From Ancylobacter rudongensis (GTDB taxonomy: Bacteria > Pseudomonadota > Alphaproteobacteria > Rhizobiales > Xanthobacteraceae), in the NCBI RefSeq assembly GCF_900100155.1, contig NZ_FMTP01000011.1, positions 1 to 64,000 on the forward strand: 64,000 bases of DNA. Reading direction: 5' to 3'. Positions 11,031 to 20,350 of the stretch are shown piece after piece (the stretch's first letter is position 1; every line of letters starts with the position of its first letter). A program made the position numbers and the translations under genes. The notes under the pieces were generated by a model. It saw only the letters and a list, made by a program, of their open reading frames with translations, did no database searches and was not told the DNA's origin.

Positions 11031-11324
11031 CTAGCCCAGACGCTCATTCTCATAGGCGATCACCCAGTCGATCAGCTGCCGCCAGAGCATTTCCACCAGC
11101 TCGGGCGGCACGCCATGCGTCTCGGCATGGGCGCTGACCTTGTCGATCACGTCTTCCACCCGCTCGGGCAGGAAGGCGGCGAGGCCCTCCACCTTCTTCA
11201 CCGCGACGACGTGCTTGACCACCTCGATGCGCCGGGCCAGCAGCTCGACGATCTGGGCGTCGATGGCGTCGATCTCCGCCCGGAAGGGGGCGAGGGAACG
11301 CTCATTGGCGGGCAGGCGCGGCAT
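11031..11324 (-). CDS. aroQ: Chorismate mutase, AroQ class
   Basis: 97 residues, all helical. FRAEIDAIDAQIVELLARRIEVVKHVVAVK carries the conserved Arg, Asp and Lys of the AroQ first helix. FLPERVEDVIDKV matches the second conserved stretch (PxREExV type). It converts chorismate to prephenate toward Phe/Tyr; short free-standing AroQ proteins can also resemble isochorismate-pyruvate lyase. It begins four bases after the gatA stop, so it is the third gene of a gatC-gatA-aroQ operon, a coupling of translation quality and aromatic synthesis with no obvious logic. Confidence 0.85.
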   Translation of the reverse strand: MPRLPANERSLAPFRAEIDAIDAQIVELLARRIEVVKHVVAVKKVEGLAAFLPERVEDVIDKVSAHAETHGVPPELVEMLWRQLIDWVIAYENERLG

Positions 11325-11328
11325 GGCC

Positions 11329-12822
11329 TCACTCCCACCAGCGGTCAGTGACCTCGAAGCGGCCGGCGGCCTCCTCGATCACCTGACCGAGCGAGAACAG
11401 CCCCTCTTCGCCGAACGGCCGACCGATGAGCTGCAGGCCGAGCGGCAGCCCCTCGGAGGACAGGCCGGCCGGCACCGCGATGCCCGGCAGGCCGGCCATG
11501 TTCAGCGTCACGGTGAACACGTCCTGCAGATACATCTCCACCGGATCGGCGCCCGACTTCTCGCCGATGCCGAAGGCGGGCGACGGCGTGGCCGGCGCCA
11601 GCACGGCGTCGACGCCCTGCGCGAACACAGTCTCGAAGTCGCGCTTGATCAGGGTGCGGACCTTCTGCGCCTTGAGGTAATAGGCATCGTAATAGCCGGC
11701 CGAGAGCACATAGGTGCCAACCATGATGCGTCGGCGCACCTCGCTGCCGAAGCCGCTGGCGCGGGTCTTCTCATACATCTCGACAATGTCGCGGCCCGCG
11801 ACCCGCTCGCCATAGCGCACGCCGTCATAGCGCGCGAGGTTGGAGGAGGCCTCGGCCAGCGCGACGATGTAATAGGCCGGCAGCGCGTATTTGGTGTGCG
11901 GCAGGCTGATGTCGACGATCTCGGCGCCGGCGGCGCGCAGCATGTCGGCGCCCTTGTCCCACAGCGCGACGATCTCCGGCGACATGCCGTCGACGCGGTA
12001 CTCGCGGGGGATGCCGATGCGCTTGCCCTTCACCGAGGCGCCCACCGCCGCCTCATAGTCCGGCACGGGCATGTCGACGCTGGTGGAATCCTTCGGGTCG
12101 TGGCCGGCCATCGAGCGCAGCAGCAGCGCGGCATCGTTGACCGAGCGGGCGATCGGCCCGGCCTGGTCGAGCGAGGAGGCATAGGCGACGACGCCCCAGC
12201 GCGAGCAGCGGCCATAGGTCGGCTTGATGCCCACCGTGCCGGTGAAGGCCGCCGGCTGGCGGATCGAGCCGCCGGTGTCGGTGCCGGCCGCCCCGGCGCA
12301 GATCTGCGCCGCCACCGCCGCCGCCGAGCCGCCGGACGAGCCGCCCGGCACGAGGGGCTGCGACGAGCCGCTGCGCCGCCAGGGGTTCACAGCGGCGCCG
12401 AAGGCGCTCGATTCGGTGGAGGAGCCCATGGCGAACTCATCCTGGTTCAGCTTGCCCAGCAGCACCGCGCCATCCTTCCACAGCCGGGAAGTGACGGTGG
12501 ATTCATAGGGCGGCACGAAATTCTTGAGGATGTTCGAGCAGGCCGTGGTGCGCACACCCTCGGTCGCGAACATGTCCTTGATGCCGAGCGGGATGCCTTC
12601 CAGCGGCCCGGCCGTGCCGGCGGCGTAGCGGGCATCGCTGGCCTTGGCCATTTCAAGCGCCTTCTCAGGCGTGGCCAGCACATAGGCGTTGAGATCGCCC
12701 GCCGCCTCGATGGCGCCGAGATAGGCCTGCGTCAGCTCGGTGGCGGTGAAATGCCCCTCGCTCAGCCCCTCATGGGCGGCGGTCAGCGTGAGGCGGGTGA
12801 GTTCGTGGCGGGCGTGGCTCAT
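11329..12822 (-). CDS. gatA: Aspartyl/glutamyl-tRNA(Asn/Gln) amidotransferase subunit A
   Basis: 497 residues of the amidase-signature family. The Ser-cisSer-Lys triad is visible: Lys82 in [10 protein letters not shown], Ser162 in [12 protein letters not shown] and Ser186 in [10 protein letters not shown]. GatA hydrolyses glutamine (or asparagine) and channels ammonia to GatB. The ATG at 12822 has GGAG eight bases upstream. A GTG at 12831 that overlaps the gatC stop would add three residues. Downstream aroQ follows after four bases. Confidence 0.97.
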   Translation of the reverse strand: MSHARHELTRLTLTAAHEGLSEGHFTATELTQAYLGAIEAAGDLNAYVLATPEKALEMAKASDARYAAGTAGPLEGIPLGIKDMFATEGVRTTACSNILKNFVPPYESTVTSRLWKDGAVLLGKLNQDEFAMGSSTESSAFGAAVNPWRRSGSSQPLVPGGSSGGSAAAVAAQICAGAAGTDTGGSIRQPAAFTGTVGIKPTYGRCSRWGVVAYASSLDQAGPIARSVNDAALLLRSMAGHDPKDSTSVDMPVPDYEAAVGASVKGKRIGIPREYRVDGMSPEIVALWDKGADMLRAAGAEIVDISLPHTKYALPAYYIVALAEASSNLARYDGVRYGERVAGRDIVEMYEKTRASGFGSEVRRRIMVGTYVLSAGYYDAYYLKAQKVRTLIKRDFETVFAQGVDAVLAPATPSPAFGIGEKSGADPVEMYLQDVFTVTLNMAGLPGIAVPAGLSSEGLPLGLQLIGRPFGEEGLFSLGQVIEEAAGRFEVTDRWWE

Positions 12823-12827
12823 CGGGC

Positions 12828-13115
12828 TCACTCCACCACTTTCGGGACGGCGAAGAAGCCGTCTTCGGAGGCCGGGGCGTTGGCGAGCACGCGCTCGGCG
12901 TAATCGCCGTCGCTCACCACATCCGCGCGCAGCGGCAGGGTCATCGGGATAACGCTGGTCATCGGCTCGACGCCGTCGGTGTCGACTTCGCCGAGCTGCT
13001 CCACGAAGGCCAGGATGGCGTTGAGCTCGCCCTGCAGGTGGGCCACCTCGTCCTCTGTCACGGCGATGCGCGCCAGATGCGCCACCCGCCGGACCGTCGC
13101 CTGATCGACCGACAT
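12828..13115 (-). CDS. gatC: Aspartyl/glutamyl-tRNA(Asn/Gln) amidotransferase subunit C
   Basis: 95 residues. Family features are [45 protein letters not shown] and the closing FFAVPKVVE. GatC wraps around the GatA-GatB interface and stabilises the complex. The start is taken as the ATG of MSVDQATV; upstream residues in the open frame have no family match. It leads the gatC-gatA-aroQ operon with translational overlap into gatA. Confidence 0.95.
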   Translation of the reverse strand: MSVDQATVRRVAHLARIAVTEDEVAHLQGELNAILAFVEQLGEVDTDGVEPMTSVIPMTLPLRADVVSDGDYAERVLANAPASEDGFFAVPKVVE

Positions 13116-13228
13116 CCGAAATCCCAATCCACTGAAACCGATGCGCGCCCTATAGCAGGCACGCACCGCGCCCCGCAACGCGCGGCGCTACGCTCGCCAC
13201 ATCAATGGCAGGGATTTTCGGATGCCGC

Positions 13229-13373
13229 TCGGCGCGCCGGAGCGCGCCGAATCCCGACGTAAAGCGGCCGCCAAGGCGGCCGGCCCGACGCCGGTCTCAG
13301 GCCACGACTGGCCGCCAAGGCGGCCGTTCCGCGCGCCAAACTCAGGCCACAGCCGGCCGCCTTACGGCCGGCT
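13229..13373. repeat. Array of four GC-rich hairpins
   Basis: Four perfect inverted repeats occur in 145 bp. Arms at 13229-13237/13242-13250 read TCGGCGCGC/GCGCGCCGA. Arms at 13265-13272/13275-13282 read CGGCCGCC/GGCGGCCG. Arms at 13310-13316/13319-13325 read GGCCGCC/GGCGGCC. Arms at 13351-13359/13365-13373 read AGCCGGCCG/CGGCCGGCT. Units three and four are also direct repeats, both preceded by CTCAGGCCAC. The array lies between the gatC leader and the 3' end of a small secreted-protein gene. Confidence 0.75.
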
Positions 13374-13379
13374 ACTGCG

Positions 13380-13682
13380 TCAGGAGCGCGCCTGCTCCAG
13401 GCACTGGGCGGCCGCCTGGGCGTTGGCGCGGGCATTGCCGCGGTCGATCTGGCCGGACATGGCCAGCGACTTGGTGGTGTCGGTGACGATGGTGCGCAGG
13501 TCGCCGCTGTCGCCGGCCGCCATGACAGCCGAGTAGATCGCCTTGCCGTCGGCGTTGAGCGAGGCGGCGCAGGCATTGCCCGCCGCCTGGTCGGCGCGGG
13601 CCGCGCCGCTGGCCAGCAGGACAAGCGCGGCGCAGGCAGCCGTGGACAGCCCGCCGACGCGAGCAAAGGAACGAAGCATCAT
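13380..13682 (-). CDS. Small secreted hypothetical protein
   Basis: 100 residues starting MLRSFARVGG after an ATG-ATG pair; a start four codons upstream is possible. A signal peptide of about 24 residues ends ARA-DQ. The mature part is helical with two Cys (NACAASLN, AAQCLEQ), likely a disulfide bringing the ends together. No family name recognised. It is followed by the hairpin array and lies downstream of another small secreted protein on the same strand with a 25-base gap, so the two are probably cotranscribed. Confidence 0.72.
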   Translation of the reverse strand: MMLRSFARVGGLSTAACAALVLLASGAARADQAAGNACAASLNADGKAIYSAVMAAGDSGDLRTIVTDTTKSLAMSGQIDRGNARANAQAAAQCLEQARS

Positions 13683-13707
13683 GATAGACTCCATGGTATA
13701 ATAGGGT

Positions 13708-14034
13708 TCAGCGCACGCCCGCGCGATTCACGCCGCCGTTCACATTGACCCCCGGACCGGGCCGGGCAACGGCGCGTGCATTGGCATTGGCACCCGCGGT
13801 GCAACCGGCGGGAAAGCCGGGGCGTGTGCAATAGACGGTCGCCCGTGCGGCCGGCGCGACATAGGGAGTGGGACGAACCACGCACCCGACCGGAATGCCC
13901 GGTCCAGTGCAATAGACGACGGCTGCATCTGCGGGGGCGGCGCTGCCCACGGCGAGAGCGACCAGCAACCCGCCGCAGGAGGCGGCCGGCACGAGGCGGC
14001 GCGCAAGCGGGAAGAAGCGAGAATGGAAGCTCAT
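13708..14034 (-). CDS. Small secreted protein with two VYCTxPGxPxGC repeats
   Basis: 108 residues from the ATG of MSFHSRFFPLARR. The signal peptide ends near ADA-AVVYC. Two short repeats follow, VYCTGPGIPVGCVVRP and VYCTRPGFPAGCTAG, each with two Cys, then a Gly/Asn/Pro-rich tail. Short proteins with this VYCTxPGxPxGCV pattern are common in Bradyrhizobium-like genomes, with no known role. Divergent from the winged-helix gene at 14147. Confidence 0.78.
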   Translation of the reverse strand: MSFHSRFFPLARRLVPAASCGGLLVALAVGSAAPADAAVVYCTGPGIPVGCVVRPTPYVAPAARATVYCTRPGFPAGCTAGANANARAVARPGPGVNVNGGVNRAGVR

Positions 14035-14146
14035 TTGATCATGTCCTGTTCTGGATCCCGCTAGGAGACCCGAACCGTACAATGGGCGGTTTGTGGCGCC
14101 CGGCAATGTCGATTATTGATCGCAACGAGAGGCCACGAGGAGAAGA

Positions 14147-15070
14147 ATGGTTGGACGTAATGCAGCTAAGGTCCGGACCGACGATTCCAACCCCCGTCGG
14201 TTCGACGCGCTGATGCCGGGCGAAGCGCAGGAACGGGCCCGGCTTCGCACCCGGCCGGATTTCCCCTGGATCGCGCGGCAAGCGGCGATCAATCTCAGCG
14301 ACGCCTATCGCGGCAATCTGCTGCTGACGCGGCTGCTGAACGATCGCGGCCGCTTCGTTCTCTCCCTGCTGATTCTCGACATGCATTTCGACCGGCCCGA
14401 CGCCCCGGGCCTCACCACCGGCCGGCTGAAGGCCGAGGCGGTGGCCCTCGATGTGTGCAGCCCGGGGCGGGTCGGCGCCATCCTCGCCGCGTTCCGCGTC
14501 TTCGGCATGATCGCGCCGGCACCGGACGCCGACGGGCGCCGGCGGCGCCTCGTCGTCACCGAGAAACTGATGTCGATCCACCGCGAGCGCTGGCGGACCA
14601 TGCTGAACACGCTCGCCCTGGTCATGCCCGAGGAAGGCGAGCGGGGCCTGCGCCATCTCGACGATCCGGTCTTCCTCGCCGCCTTCGTCCGCGCGCTGCT
14701 GGAACCGCTGCGCGCCGGCTGGCGCCCGGCCTTCGACATTCCCGCCATCGCCCAGTTCGCCGAGCGCGACGGCGGCCTGCTGATCGCCCTTGCCCTGTTC
14801 GGCATCGGGCTGACCGGCCAGCCGCTGTCGATCTCGCAGCTGGCGCGCTCCTTCCGCATCTCCCGCTCGCATGTGGTCGGCATCGTTCAGGATGCGGCCG
14901 CGGCGGGGCTGCTGCGGCGGGTGGAGGAACAGGGCGGGCGCGGGCCGGGCGTGCTGCCGCAGCCGGCCCTGATCGAGGCGATGGAGCACTTCGTCGCCCT
15001 GGCGCTGGTGCGGCAGATGGTGGCGGTGCGCGCCGGCCTCGCCGCGCTCGACCAGCGCAACGCCGCCTGA
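14147..15070 (+). CDS. Winged-helix (MarR-like) putative transcription regulator
   Basis: 307 residues, all-helical with two apparent winged-helix segments. The second is clearer: QPLSISQLARSFRISRSHVVGIVQDAAAAGLLRRVEEQGG, about residues 222-262, a helix-turn-helix with a following wing. The first, near residues 75-130 (LKAEAVALDVCSPGRVGAILAAFRVFGMI), may be a second such fold. I recognise no named family. It starts 112 bp from the divergent small secreted-protein gene and could control that pair; this is inference from position alone. Confidence 0.72.
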   Translation: MVGRNAAKVRTDDSNPRRFDALMPGEAQERARLRTRPDFPWIARQAAINLSDAYRGNLLLTRLLNDRGRFVLSLLILDMHFDRPDAPGLTTGRLKAEAVALDVCSPGRVGAILAAFRVFGMIAPAPDADGRRRRLVVTEKLMSIHRERWRTMLNTLALVMPEEGERGLRHLDDPVFLAAFVRALLEPLRAGWRPAFDIPAIAQFAERDGGLLIALALFGIGLTGQPLSISQLARSFRISRSHVVGIVQDAAAAGLLRRVEEQGGRGPGVLPQPALIEAMEHFVALALVRQMVAVRAGLAALDQRNAA

Positions 15071-15095
15071 GCCGGGCCGGCCGCTTCCCGCCGGC

Positions 15096-15800
15096 TCAGC
15101 TGCGCGAGAACGCCACCGGCACGCCCTTTTCAGGCACCACCACCGTGGCTTCCTCGCCGACCAGCGAGACGAATCGCTCGGCGCCGGGCTCCAGCAGCCC
15201 GAACGAGGCATAGTGCGCCGGGATGATGGTGAGGCCGCCGAGATAGCGCGCCACCGCCACCGACGCCAGTTCCGGCCCCATGGTGAAGCGGTCGCCGATC
15301 GGCACGATCACCACATCAGGCTTGTGCAGTTCGGCGATGAGACCCATGTCGGAGAAAATGTCGGTGTCGCCCATGTGCCAGACCGTCGGCTCGCCCGGCG
15401 CCTTGACGATGATGCCGTTGGCATTGCCGAGATAGACGGTCCGGCCGTCCTCCATCATCCCGGAGGAATGGTCCGCCCGCACCATGGTGACGGTGAAGCC
15501 GTCGAAATGCACTGTGCCGCCGGTGTTCATCGGCTCCAGCCGGGCGACGCCCTGCTGGCCGAGCCAGCCGGCGAGGTCGGCGTTGGCCACGACCGTCGCC
15601 TCATTGGTCCGCGCGATCGCCACGCTGTCGCCGACGTGGTCGCCATGGCCATGGGTCAGCAGCACATGCGAGACGCCGGCCGTCGCCGCACCGAAATCGC
15701 CTGAAAAGGCCGGGTTGCCGGTCAGGAAGGGGTCGATCAGCACCGCGGTATCCGCGAAATCGAGCCGAAACGCCGCGTGGCCGAACCAGGTGATCTTCAT
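15096..15800 (-). CDS. UPF0173 metal-dependent hydrolase (metallo-beta-lactamase fold)
   Basis: 234 residues. MKITWFGHAAFRLDF opens the family, the metal motif is LLTHGHGDHVGDSV (HxHxDH), and further ligands are in ADHSSG, HMGDTDIF and PAHYASF. This is the UlaG/YtkL-like UPF0173 family; it is a predicted phosphodiesterase or lactonase with no established substrate. Convergent with the winged-helix gene and divergent from ruvX. Full length, with all expected metal ligands present. Confidence 0.93.
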   Translation of the reverse strand: MKITWFGHAAFRLDFADTAVLIDPFLTGNPAFSGDFGAATAGVSHVLLTHGHGDHVGDSVAIARTNEATVVANADLAGWLGQQGVARLEPMNTGGTVHFDGFTVTMVRADHSSGMMEDGRTVYLGNANGIIVKAPGEPTVWHMGDTDIFSDMGLIAELHKPDVVIVPIGDRFTMGPELASVAVARYLGGLTIIPAHYASFGLLEPGAERFVSLVGEEATVVVPEKGVPVAFSRS

Positions 15801-15925
15801 CGCCGAGCCTCATTCATTGCAGGGGAGCGCCGGGGAACATAGGGCACCCTCGCCGCCGCACAAGCGCCCCGCCCCGCCAGTGCGGCGATGGCGCCGCGCC
15901 CGTGGCCATGCTAGGCGAGGCCATC

Positions 15926-16408
15926 ATGGTCGCCCCCATCCTCACCGTTACCGACGCCGCCCCGCTCCTGCCGCCCCGCGGCGGGCTCCTTGGCCTCGAT
16001 CTCGGCACCAAGACCATCGGCGTCGCCTCTTCCGATCCCGACCGGCGGCTCGCCGCCCCGGTGGAGACCATCGCCCGCAAGCAATTCACCCCCGATGCCG
16101 CCCGCATCCTGGCGCTGGGCACGGCGCGCGGCGCGGTGGGAATCGTTCTCGGCCTGCCGGTCAACATGGATGGCAGCGAAGGGCCGCGCGCGCAGTCCTC
16201 CCGCGCCTTCGCCCGCAACCTCGCCCGGCTGACCGATCTGCCGATCATCCTGTGGGACGAGCGCCTGTCCACCGCCGCCGTGGAGCGCGACATGATCGCC
16301 ATGGACATGAGCCGCGCCCGCCGCGCCGAGGTGGTGGACCAGCAGGCCGCCGCCTTCATCCTGCAGGGCGCGCTGGACCGGCTGCGCTTCATCGCCGGCA
16401 AAGGCTGA
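15926..16408 (+). CDS. ruvX: Holliday-junction resolvase-like nuclease RuvX/YqgF
   Basis: 160 residues from the ATG at 15926, preceded by GGCGAGG; earlier GTG/ATG codons at 15902 and 15908 lack a ribosome site. The RNase H-like fold is seen in GLDLGTKTIGVASSDP (catalytic Asp), IVLGLPVNMDG, LWDERLSTAAVE (Glu) and VVDQQAAAFILQ (Asp). Members act in 16S rRNA 5' maturation and possibly Holliday-junction resolution. Followed 26 bases later by an AEC transporter on the same strand. Confidence 0.95.
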   Translation: MVAPILTVTDAAPLLPPRGGLLGLDLGTKTIGVASSDPDRRLAAPVETIARKQFTPDAARILALGTARGAVGIVLGLPVNMDGSEGPRAQSSRAFARNLARLTDLPIILWDERLSTAAVERDMIAMDMSRARRAEVVDQQAAAFILQGALDRLRFIAGKG

Positions 16409-16434
16409 TCCTCATCTGATGGAGCCGGGCTGAC

Positions 16435-17367
16435 ATGTCCGCTGTGCTCGGCGCGCTGGTGCCGGTCTTTCTCATCATCGCGCTGGGCGCGGTGCTCAAG
16501 CGCGGGCTTCTGCCCGAAGCCTCGCACTGGATCGCGCTGGAGCGGCTGACCTACTTCATCCTGTTTCCCGCTTTGCTGGTGGTGAGCATCGCCCGGGCGG
16601 ATCTGGGCGAGGTGGCGGTCATGGAGGTGTCGACGGCCCTCCTTGGCGCCATTGCGCTCACGGGCGCTCTTCTCACCCTCGCGCGGGCCCCGATCTGCCG
16701 GGCCTTCAGCCTTGCCGGCCCGAGCTACACCTCGGTGTTCCAGGGCGCGCTGCGCTGGAACACCTATATCGCCCTCGCCGTCTCCGGCTCGCTCGCCGGC
16801 CCGCGCGGCCTGGCGGTGGCCGCCGTCGGGCTGGCGGTGATGATTCCGGTGCTCAACACGCTCAGCGTCATCGTTCTGGCCCGCCATGGCGAGAATGGCT
16901 CGACCAGCAACCGCCTGCTGCTGCTGCAGATCCTGCGCAATCCCTTCATCTGGTCCTGCGCCGCCGGGGCGCTGATCAACGCACTGCATGTGCCGATACC
17001 GCCGGTGCTGATGACCTTCGCCGACATTCTCGGCCGCTCCTCGCTGGCGCTGGGGCTGCTGGTGGTCGGCGCCGGGCTGCGGCTGGAGGATCTGCGCCGC
17101 CCGCGCGCGGCGACTTGGTTCACCTGCCTGATCAAGCTCGCCATCCTGCCCGCCCTCGCGGTGACGATCGGGCTCCTTCTGGGCCTGCGCGAGGTCGATC
17201 TGCTGATCGTCGCCGTCGGCGCCGCCGTCCCTTCCGCCCCGAACGGTTATGTGCTCGCCCGGCAGATGGGCGGCGACGCGCCGCTGCTGGCGGAAATCCT
17301 GACCCTGCAAACCCTTCTGGCCGCCGTCACCATGCCGCTGGTCATCGCCGCCGTGGCGCTGCTGTGA
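16435..17367 (+). CDS. AEC family transporter (auxin efflux carrier-like)
   Basis: 310 residues with about ten membrane helices arranged as two five-helix halves. It begins [23 protein letters not shown], with a mid-loop near residue 160 and the second half starting [23 protein letters not shown] carriers move organic acids such as malate or malonate; the substrate here is unknown. It lies between ruvX and pyrB on the same strand, and a run of 70 bases separates it from pyrB. Confidence 0.9.
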   Translation: MSAVLGALVPVFLIIALGAVLKRGLLPEASHWIALERLTYFILFPALLVVSIARADLGEVAVMEVSTALLGAIALTGALLTLARAPICRAFSLAGPSYTSVFQGALRWNTYIALAVSGSLAGPRGLAVAAVGLAVMIPVLNTLSVIVLARHGENGSTSNRLLLLQILRNPFIWSCAAGALINALHVPIPPVLMTFADILGRSSLALGLLVVGAGLRLEDLRRPRAATWFTCLIKLAILPALAVTIGLLLGLREVDLLIVAVGAAVPSAPNGYVLARQMGGDAPLLAEILTLQTLLAAVTMPLVIAAVALL

Positions 17368-17437
17368 GGGAAAATCGCGCGCGGGCGCTAAATCTCTTGC
17401 CGTGGGGCCTCGCGGCCTCTATCCAGCCGACTTCGAT

Positions 17438-18391
17438 ATGACATCGAACCCGACCGCCAGTTTTACCCTCAATCGCCGGCACCTGCTCGGCATCGAGGGC
17501 CTGTCGCCCGACGAGATCGTCGGCCTTCTGGACCTCGCCGAAGAGTTCGTGCTTCTCAACCGCCAGGTAGAGAAAAAACGGGCAACCCTGCGCGGGCGCA
17601 CCCAAATCAACCTTTTCTTCGAGGCCTCGACCCGCACCCAGGCCTCGTTCGAGATCGCCGGCAAGCGCCTTGGCGCCGATGTGATGAACATGTCGGTCTC
17701 CACCTCCTCGGTGAAGAAGGGCGAGACGCTCATCGACACCGCCGCGACGCTGAACGCCATGCACCCGGACGTGCTGATCGTCCGCCACAGCGCCTCGGGC
17801 GCGGTGGAACTGCTGGCCCGCAAGGTCGATTGCGCCGTGGTCAATGCCGGCGACGGCGCCCATGAGCACCCGACCCAGGCGCTGCTCGACGCCCTCACCA
17901 TCCGCCGCAACAAGGGCCGCATCCAGGGCCTCACCGTCGCCATCTGCGGCGACATCACCCATTCGCGCGTCGCCCGCTCCAACATCCTGCTGCTGCAGGC
18001 GCTGGGCGCGCAGGTGCGGGTCATCGCCCCGCCGACCCTGCTGCCCAGGGGCATCGAGCGCTTCGGCGTCACCGTCTATGGCGACATGCGGACCGGGCTG
18101 GCCGATGTCGATATCGTCATGATGCTGCGGCTGCAGCGCGAGCGCATGAACGGGTCCTATGTGCCTTCAGTCAAAGAATATTTCCATTTCTGGGGGCTGG
18201 ACGAGGCCAAGCTGCGCTTCGCCAAGCCCGACGCGCTGGTGATGCATCCCGGCCCGATGAATCGCGGCGTCGAGATCGATTCGGCGGTGGCCGACGGCGC
18301 GCAGTCGCTCATCCGCGAACAGGTCGAGATGGGCGTCGCCGTCCGCATGGCCGTGCTCGATGCTCTCTCGCGGAATCTCCCCAATGCATGA
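17438..18391 (+). CDS. pyrB: Aspartate carbamoyltransferase catalytic subunit
   Basis: 317 residues from the ATG at 17438 ([18 protein letters not shown]); a GTG 12 codons upstream is less likely. Carbamoyl-phosphate loop [23 protein letters not shown], the Asp-binding RLQRERM and the end [11 protein letters not shown] are all intact. It makes carbamoyl-aspartate, the second step of pyrimidine synthesis. No pyrI regulatory subunit is near. The overlapping pyrC-like partner suggests a non-E. coli type ATCase that assembles with a dihydroorotase-like subunit. Confidence 0.97.
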   Translation: MTSNPTASFTLNRRHLLGIEGLSPDEIVGLLDLAEEFVLLNRQVEKKRATLRGRTQINLFFEASTRTQASFEIAGKRLGADVMNMSVSTSSVKKGETLIDTAATLNAMHPDVLIVRHSASGAVELLARKVDCAVVNAGDGAHEHPTQALLDALTIRRNKGRIQGLTVAICGDITHSRVARSNILLLQALGAQVRVIAPPTLLPRGIERFGVTVYGDMRTGLADVDIVMMLRLQRERMNGSYVPSVKEYFHFWGLDEAKLRFAKPDALVMHPGPMNRGVEIDSAVADGAQSLIREQVEMGVAVRMAVLDALSRNLPNA

Positions 18392-19679
18392 GTCCCGTCC
18401 CATCCTGCTCGCCAAGACGCGCCTCATCGACCCCTCGCGCGACCTCGACACCACAGGCGACATCCTGATCGCCGACGGGATCATCAAGGACATTGCGCCC
18501 AATCTCAGTGCCGGCCTGCCGCCCGACACCGAGATCGTCGACTGCCGCCAGGTGGTGGCGATTCCGGGCCTTGTCGACATGCGCGCCTTCATCGGCGAGC
18601 CGGGGGCCGAACACCGCGAGACGCTGGCCTCGGCCAGCCAGGCGGCGGCGGCGGGCGGCGTCACCACCATCATCTGCCAGCCCGACACCGATCCGGTGAT
18701 CGACGATCCCGCCATCGTCGACTTCATCCTGCGCCGGGCGCGCGACACCGCCATCGTCAATGTCCACCCCATGGCCGCCCTCACCAAGGGGCTGGAGGGG
18801 CGGGAAATGACCGAGATCGGCCTGCTCGGCGCCGCCGGCGCGGTCGCCTTCACCGACGGCACCCGCTCGATCGGCTCGGCGCAGGTGCTGCGCCGCGCGC
18901 TGACCTATGGCCGCGACTTCGGCGCGCTGATCGTCCACCACACCCAGGATGCGAGCCTCGCCGGCGAAGGCGTTATGAATGAAGGCGAACTCGCCTCCCG
19001 GCTCGGCCTCGCCGGGCTCTCCAAGGCGGCGGAGACCATCATCTTCGAGCGCGATGTGCGGCTCGCGGCCATCACCGGCGGGCGCTACCACGCGGCCTCG
19101 CTCACCTGCGCCGATTCGCTGGAAGTGCTGCGCCGGGCCAAGGATGCCGGCATCGACGTCACCGCCTCGGCCTCGATCAACCATCTCACGCTCAACGAGC
19201 GCGACGTGGTCGGCTACCGCACCTTCTTCAAGCTCACCCCGCCGCTGCGCGCGGAGGAGGACCGCCTCGCGCTGGTGCAGGCGGTCGCCGAGGGGCTGAT
19301 CGACATCATCGTCTCCGACCACAACCCGCAGGATGTGGAAGTGAAGCGCCTGCCCTTCTCCGAGGCCGCCTTCGGCGCCGTCGGGCTGGAAACCATGCTC
19401 GCCGCCGGCCTGCGCCTCGTCACCTCGGGCATGCTCGATCTGATGACGCTGGTGCGCGCCATGTCGACCCGGCCGGCGGAACGGCTCGGCCTGCCGGGCG
19501 GCACGCTGCGGCCCGGCGCGCGGGCCGACATCGCCCTGCTGGCGCTTGACGAGGCCTGGATTCTCGATCCGCTGACGCTGAAGTCGCGCTGCCGCAACAC
19601 ACCGTTCGACGAGGCGCGCTTCGAGGGCCGGGTGGTGCGGACGCTTGTGTCGGGCCGCACCGTCTATGAATACGTGTGA
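18384..19679 (+). CDS. pyrC: Dihydroorotase-like protein (PyrC' type), metal-ligand HxH missing
   Basis: 431 residues from the ATG at 18384, overlapping the pyrB stop by eight bases; an ATG at 18360 is the alternative. The amidohydrolase fold is clear (PGLVDM…[49 protein letters not shown]). The first metal motif, normally DxHxH, reads D65-M-R67-A-F69, so both His are lost. Later His and Asp positions remain. In Pseudomonas putida, an inactive pyrC' encoded beside pyrB is structural and needed for ATCase assembly; by analogy this protein is probably non-catalytic, with a true dihydroorotase elsewhere. The same substitution appears usual in related Rhizobiales. Confidence 0.9.
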   Translation: MHESRPILLAKTRLIDPSRDLDTTGDILIADGIIKDIAPNLSAGLPPDTEIVDCRQVVAIPGLVDMRAFIGEPGAEHRETLASASQAAAAGGVTTIICQPDTDPVIDDPAIVDFILRRARDTAIVNVHPMAALTKGLEGREMTEIGLLGAAGAVAFTDGTRSIGSAQVLRRALTYGRDFGALIVHHTQDASLAGEGVMNEGELASRLGLAGLSKAAETIIFERDVRLAAITGGRYHAASLTCADSLEVLRRAKDAGIDVTASASINHLTLNERDVVGYRTFFKLTPPLRAEEDRLALVQAVAEGLIDIIVSDHNPQDVEVKRLPFSEAAFGAVGLETMLAAGLRLVTSGMLDLMTLVRAMSTRPAERLGLPGGTLRPGARADIALLALDEAWILDPLTLKSRCRNTPFDEARFEGRVVRTLVSGRTVYEYV

Positions 19680-19741
19680 CGCGCGCCGCCGCAGGCATCC
19701 GCCATCTGGGCATTCCCCGAGAACTCTGTAAGGTCGCAGGC

Positions 19742-20347
19742 ATGAACTGGTCCCTGCCCCCATTGTCGAGCTTTGCCGCGCTGCTGCTGGGCTATCTGCT
19801 CGGCTCGATTCCCTTCGGCCTGATCGTGACCCGGATGGCGGGTACGCAGGACATTCGCAGCATCGGCTCCGGCAATATCGGCGCCACCAATGTGCTGCGC
19901 ACCGGCCGCAAGGGGCTGGCGGCGGCGACCCTGCTGGGCGATGCGCTCAAGGGCACGCTGGCCGTGCTGCTGGCGGGCGGGCTGCTCGGCCCCGAGGCGG
20001 CGCTGCTGGCGGCGCTGGGCGCCTTTCTCGGCCATCTCTTCCCGGTCTGGCTCGGCTTCAAGGGCGGCAAGGGCGTCGCGACCTTTCTCGGCGTGACGCT
20101 GGCGCTGGCCTGGCCGGCGGCCTTGGTGTTCGCCGCCGCCTGGCTGGCCGTGGCCTTCATCACCCGCTACTCCTCCCTCGCCGCGCTGGTGGCGAGCGTG
20201 TTCACCGTGCTCGCCGCCTTCCTGCTCGGCTCGCCGCAGACCGGCGTGCTGCTGGCGATCCTGGCCGCCCTGCTGTGGTTCATGCACCGGGCCAATATCC
20301 GCCGCCTGCTGGACGGAACGGAAGGCCGCATCGGCAAGAAGGGATAG
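19742..20347 (+). CDS. plsY: Acyl-phosphate:glycerol-3-phosphate acyltransferase
   Basis: 201 residues from the ATG of MNWSLPPL; the frame opens earlier but the extra residues do not match the family. Five to six membrane helices. Motifs are [11 protein letters not shown], the glycine-rich [16 protein letters not shown] and [14 protein letters not shown], which bind acyl-phosphate and glycerol phosphate. It performs the first acylation of membrane phospholipid synthesis. Immediately followed by dprA after three bases, so the two are cotranscribed. Confidence 0.96.
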   Translation: MNWSLPPLSSFAALLLGYLLGSIPFGLIVTRMAGTQDIRSIGSGNIGATNVLRTGRKGLAAATLLGDALKGTLAVLLAGGLLGPEAALLAALGAFLGHLFPVWLGFKGGKGVATFLGVTLALAWPAALVFAAAWLAVAFITRYSSLAALVASVFTVLAAFLLGSPQTGVLLAILAALLWFMHRANIRRLLDGTEGRIGKKG

Positions 20348-20350
20348 CGC

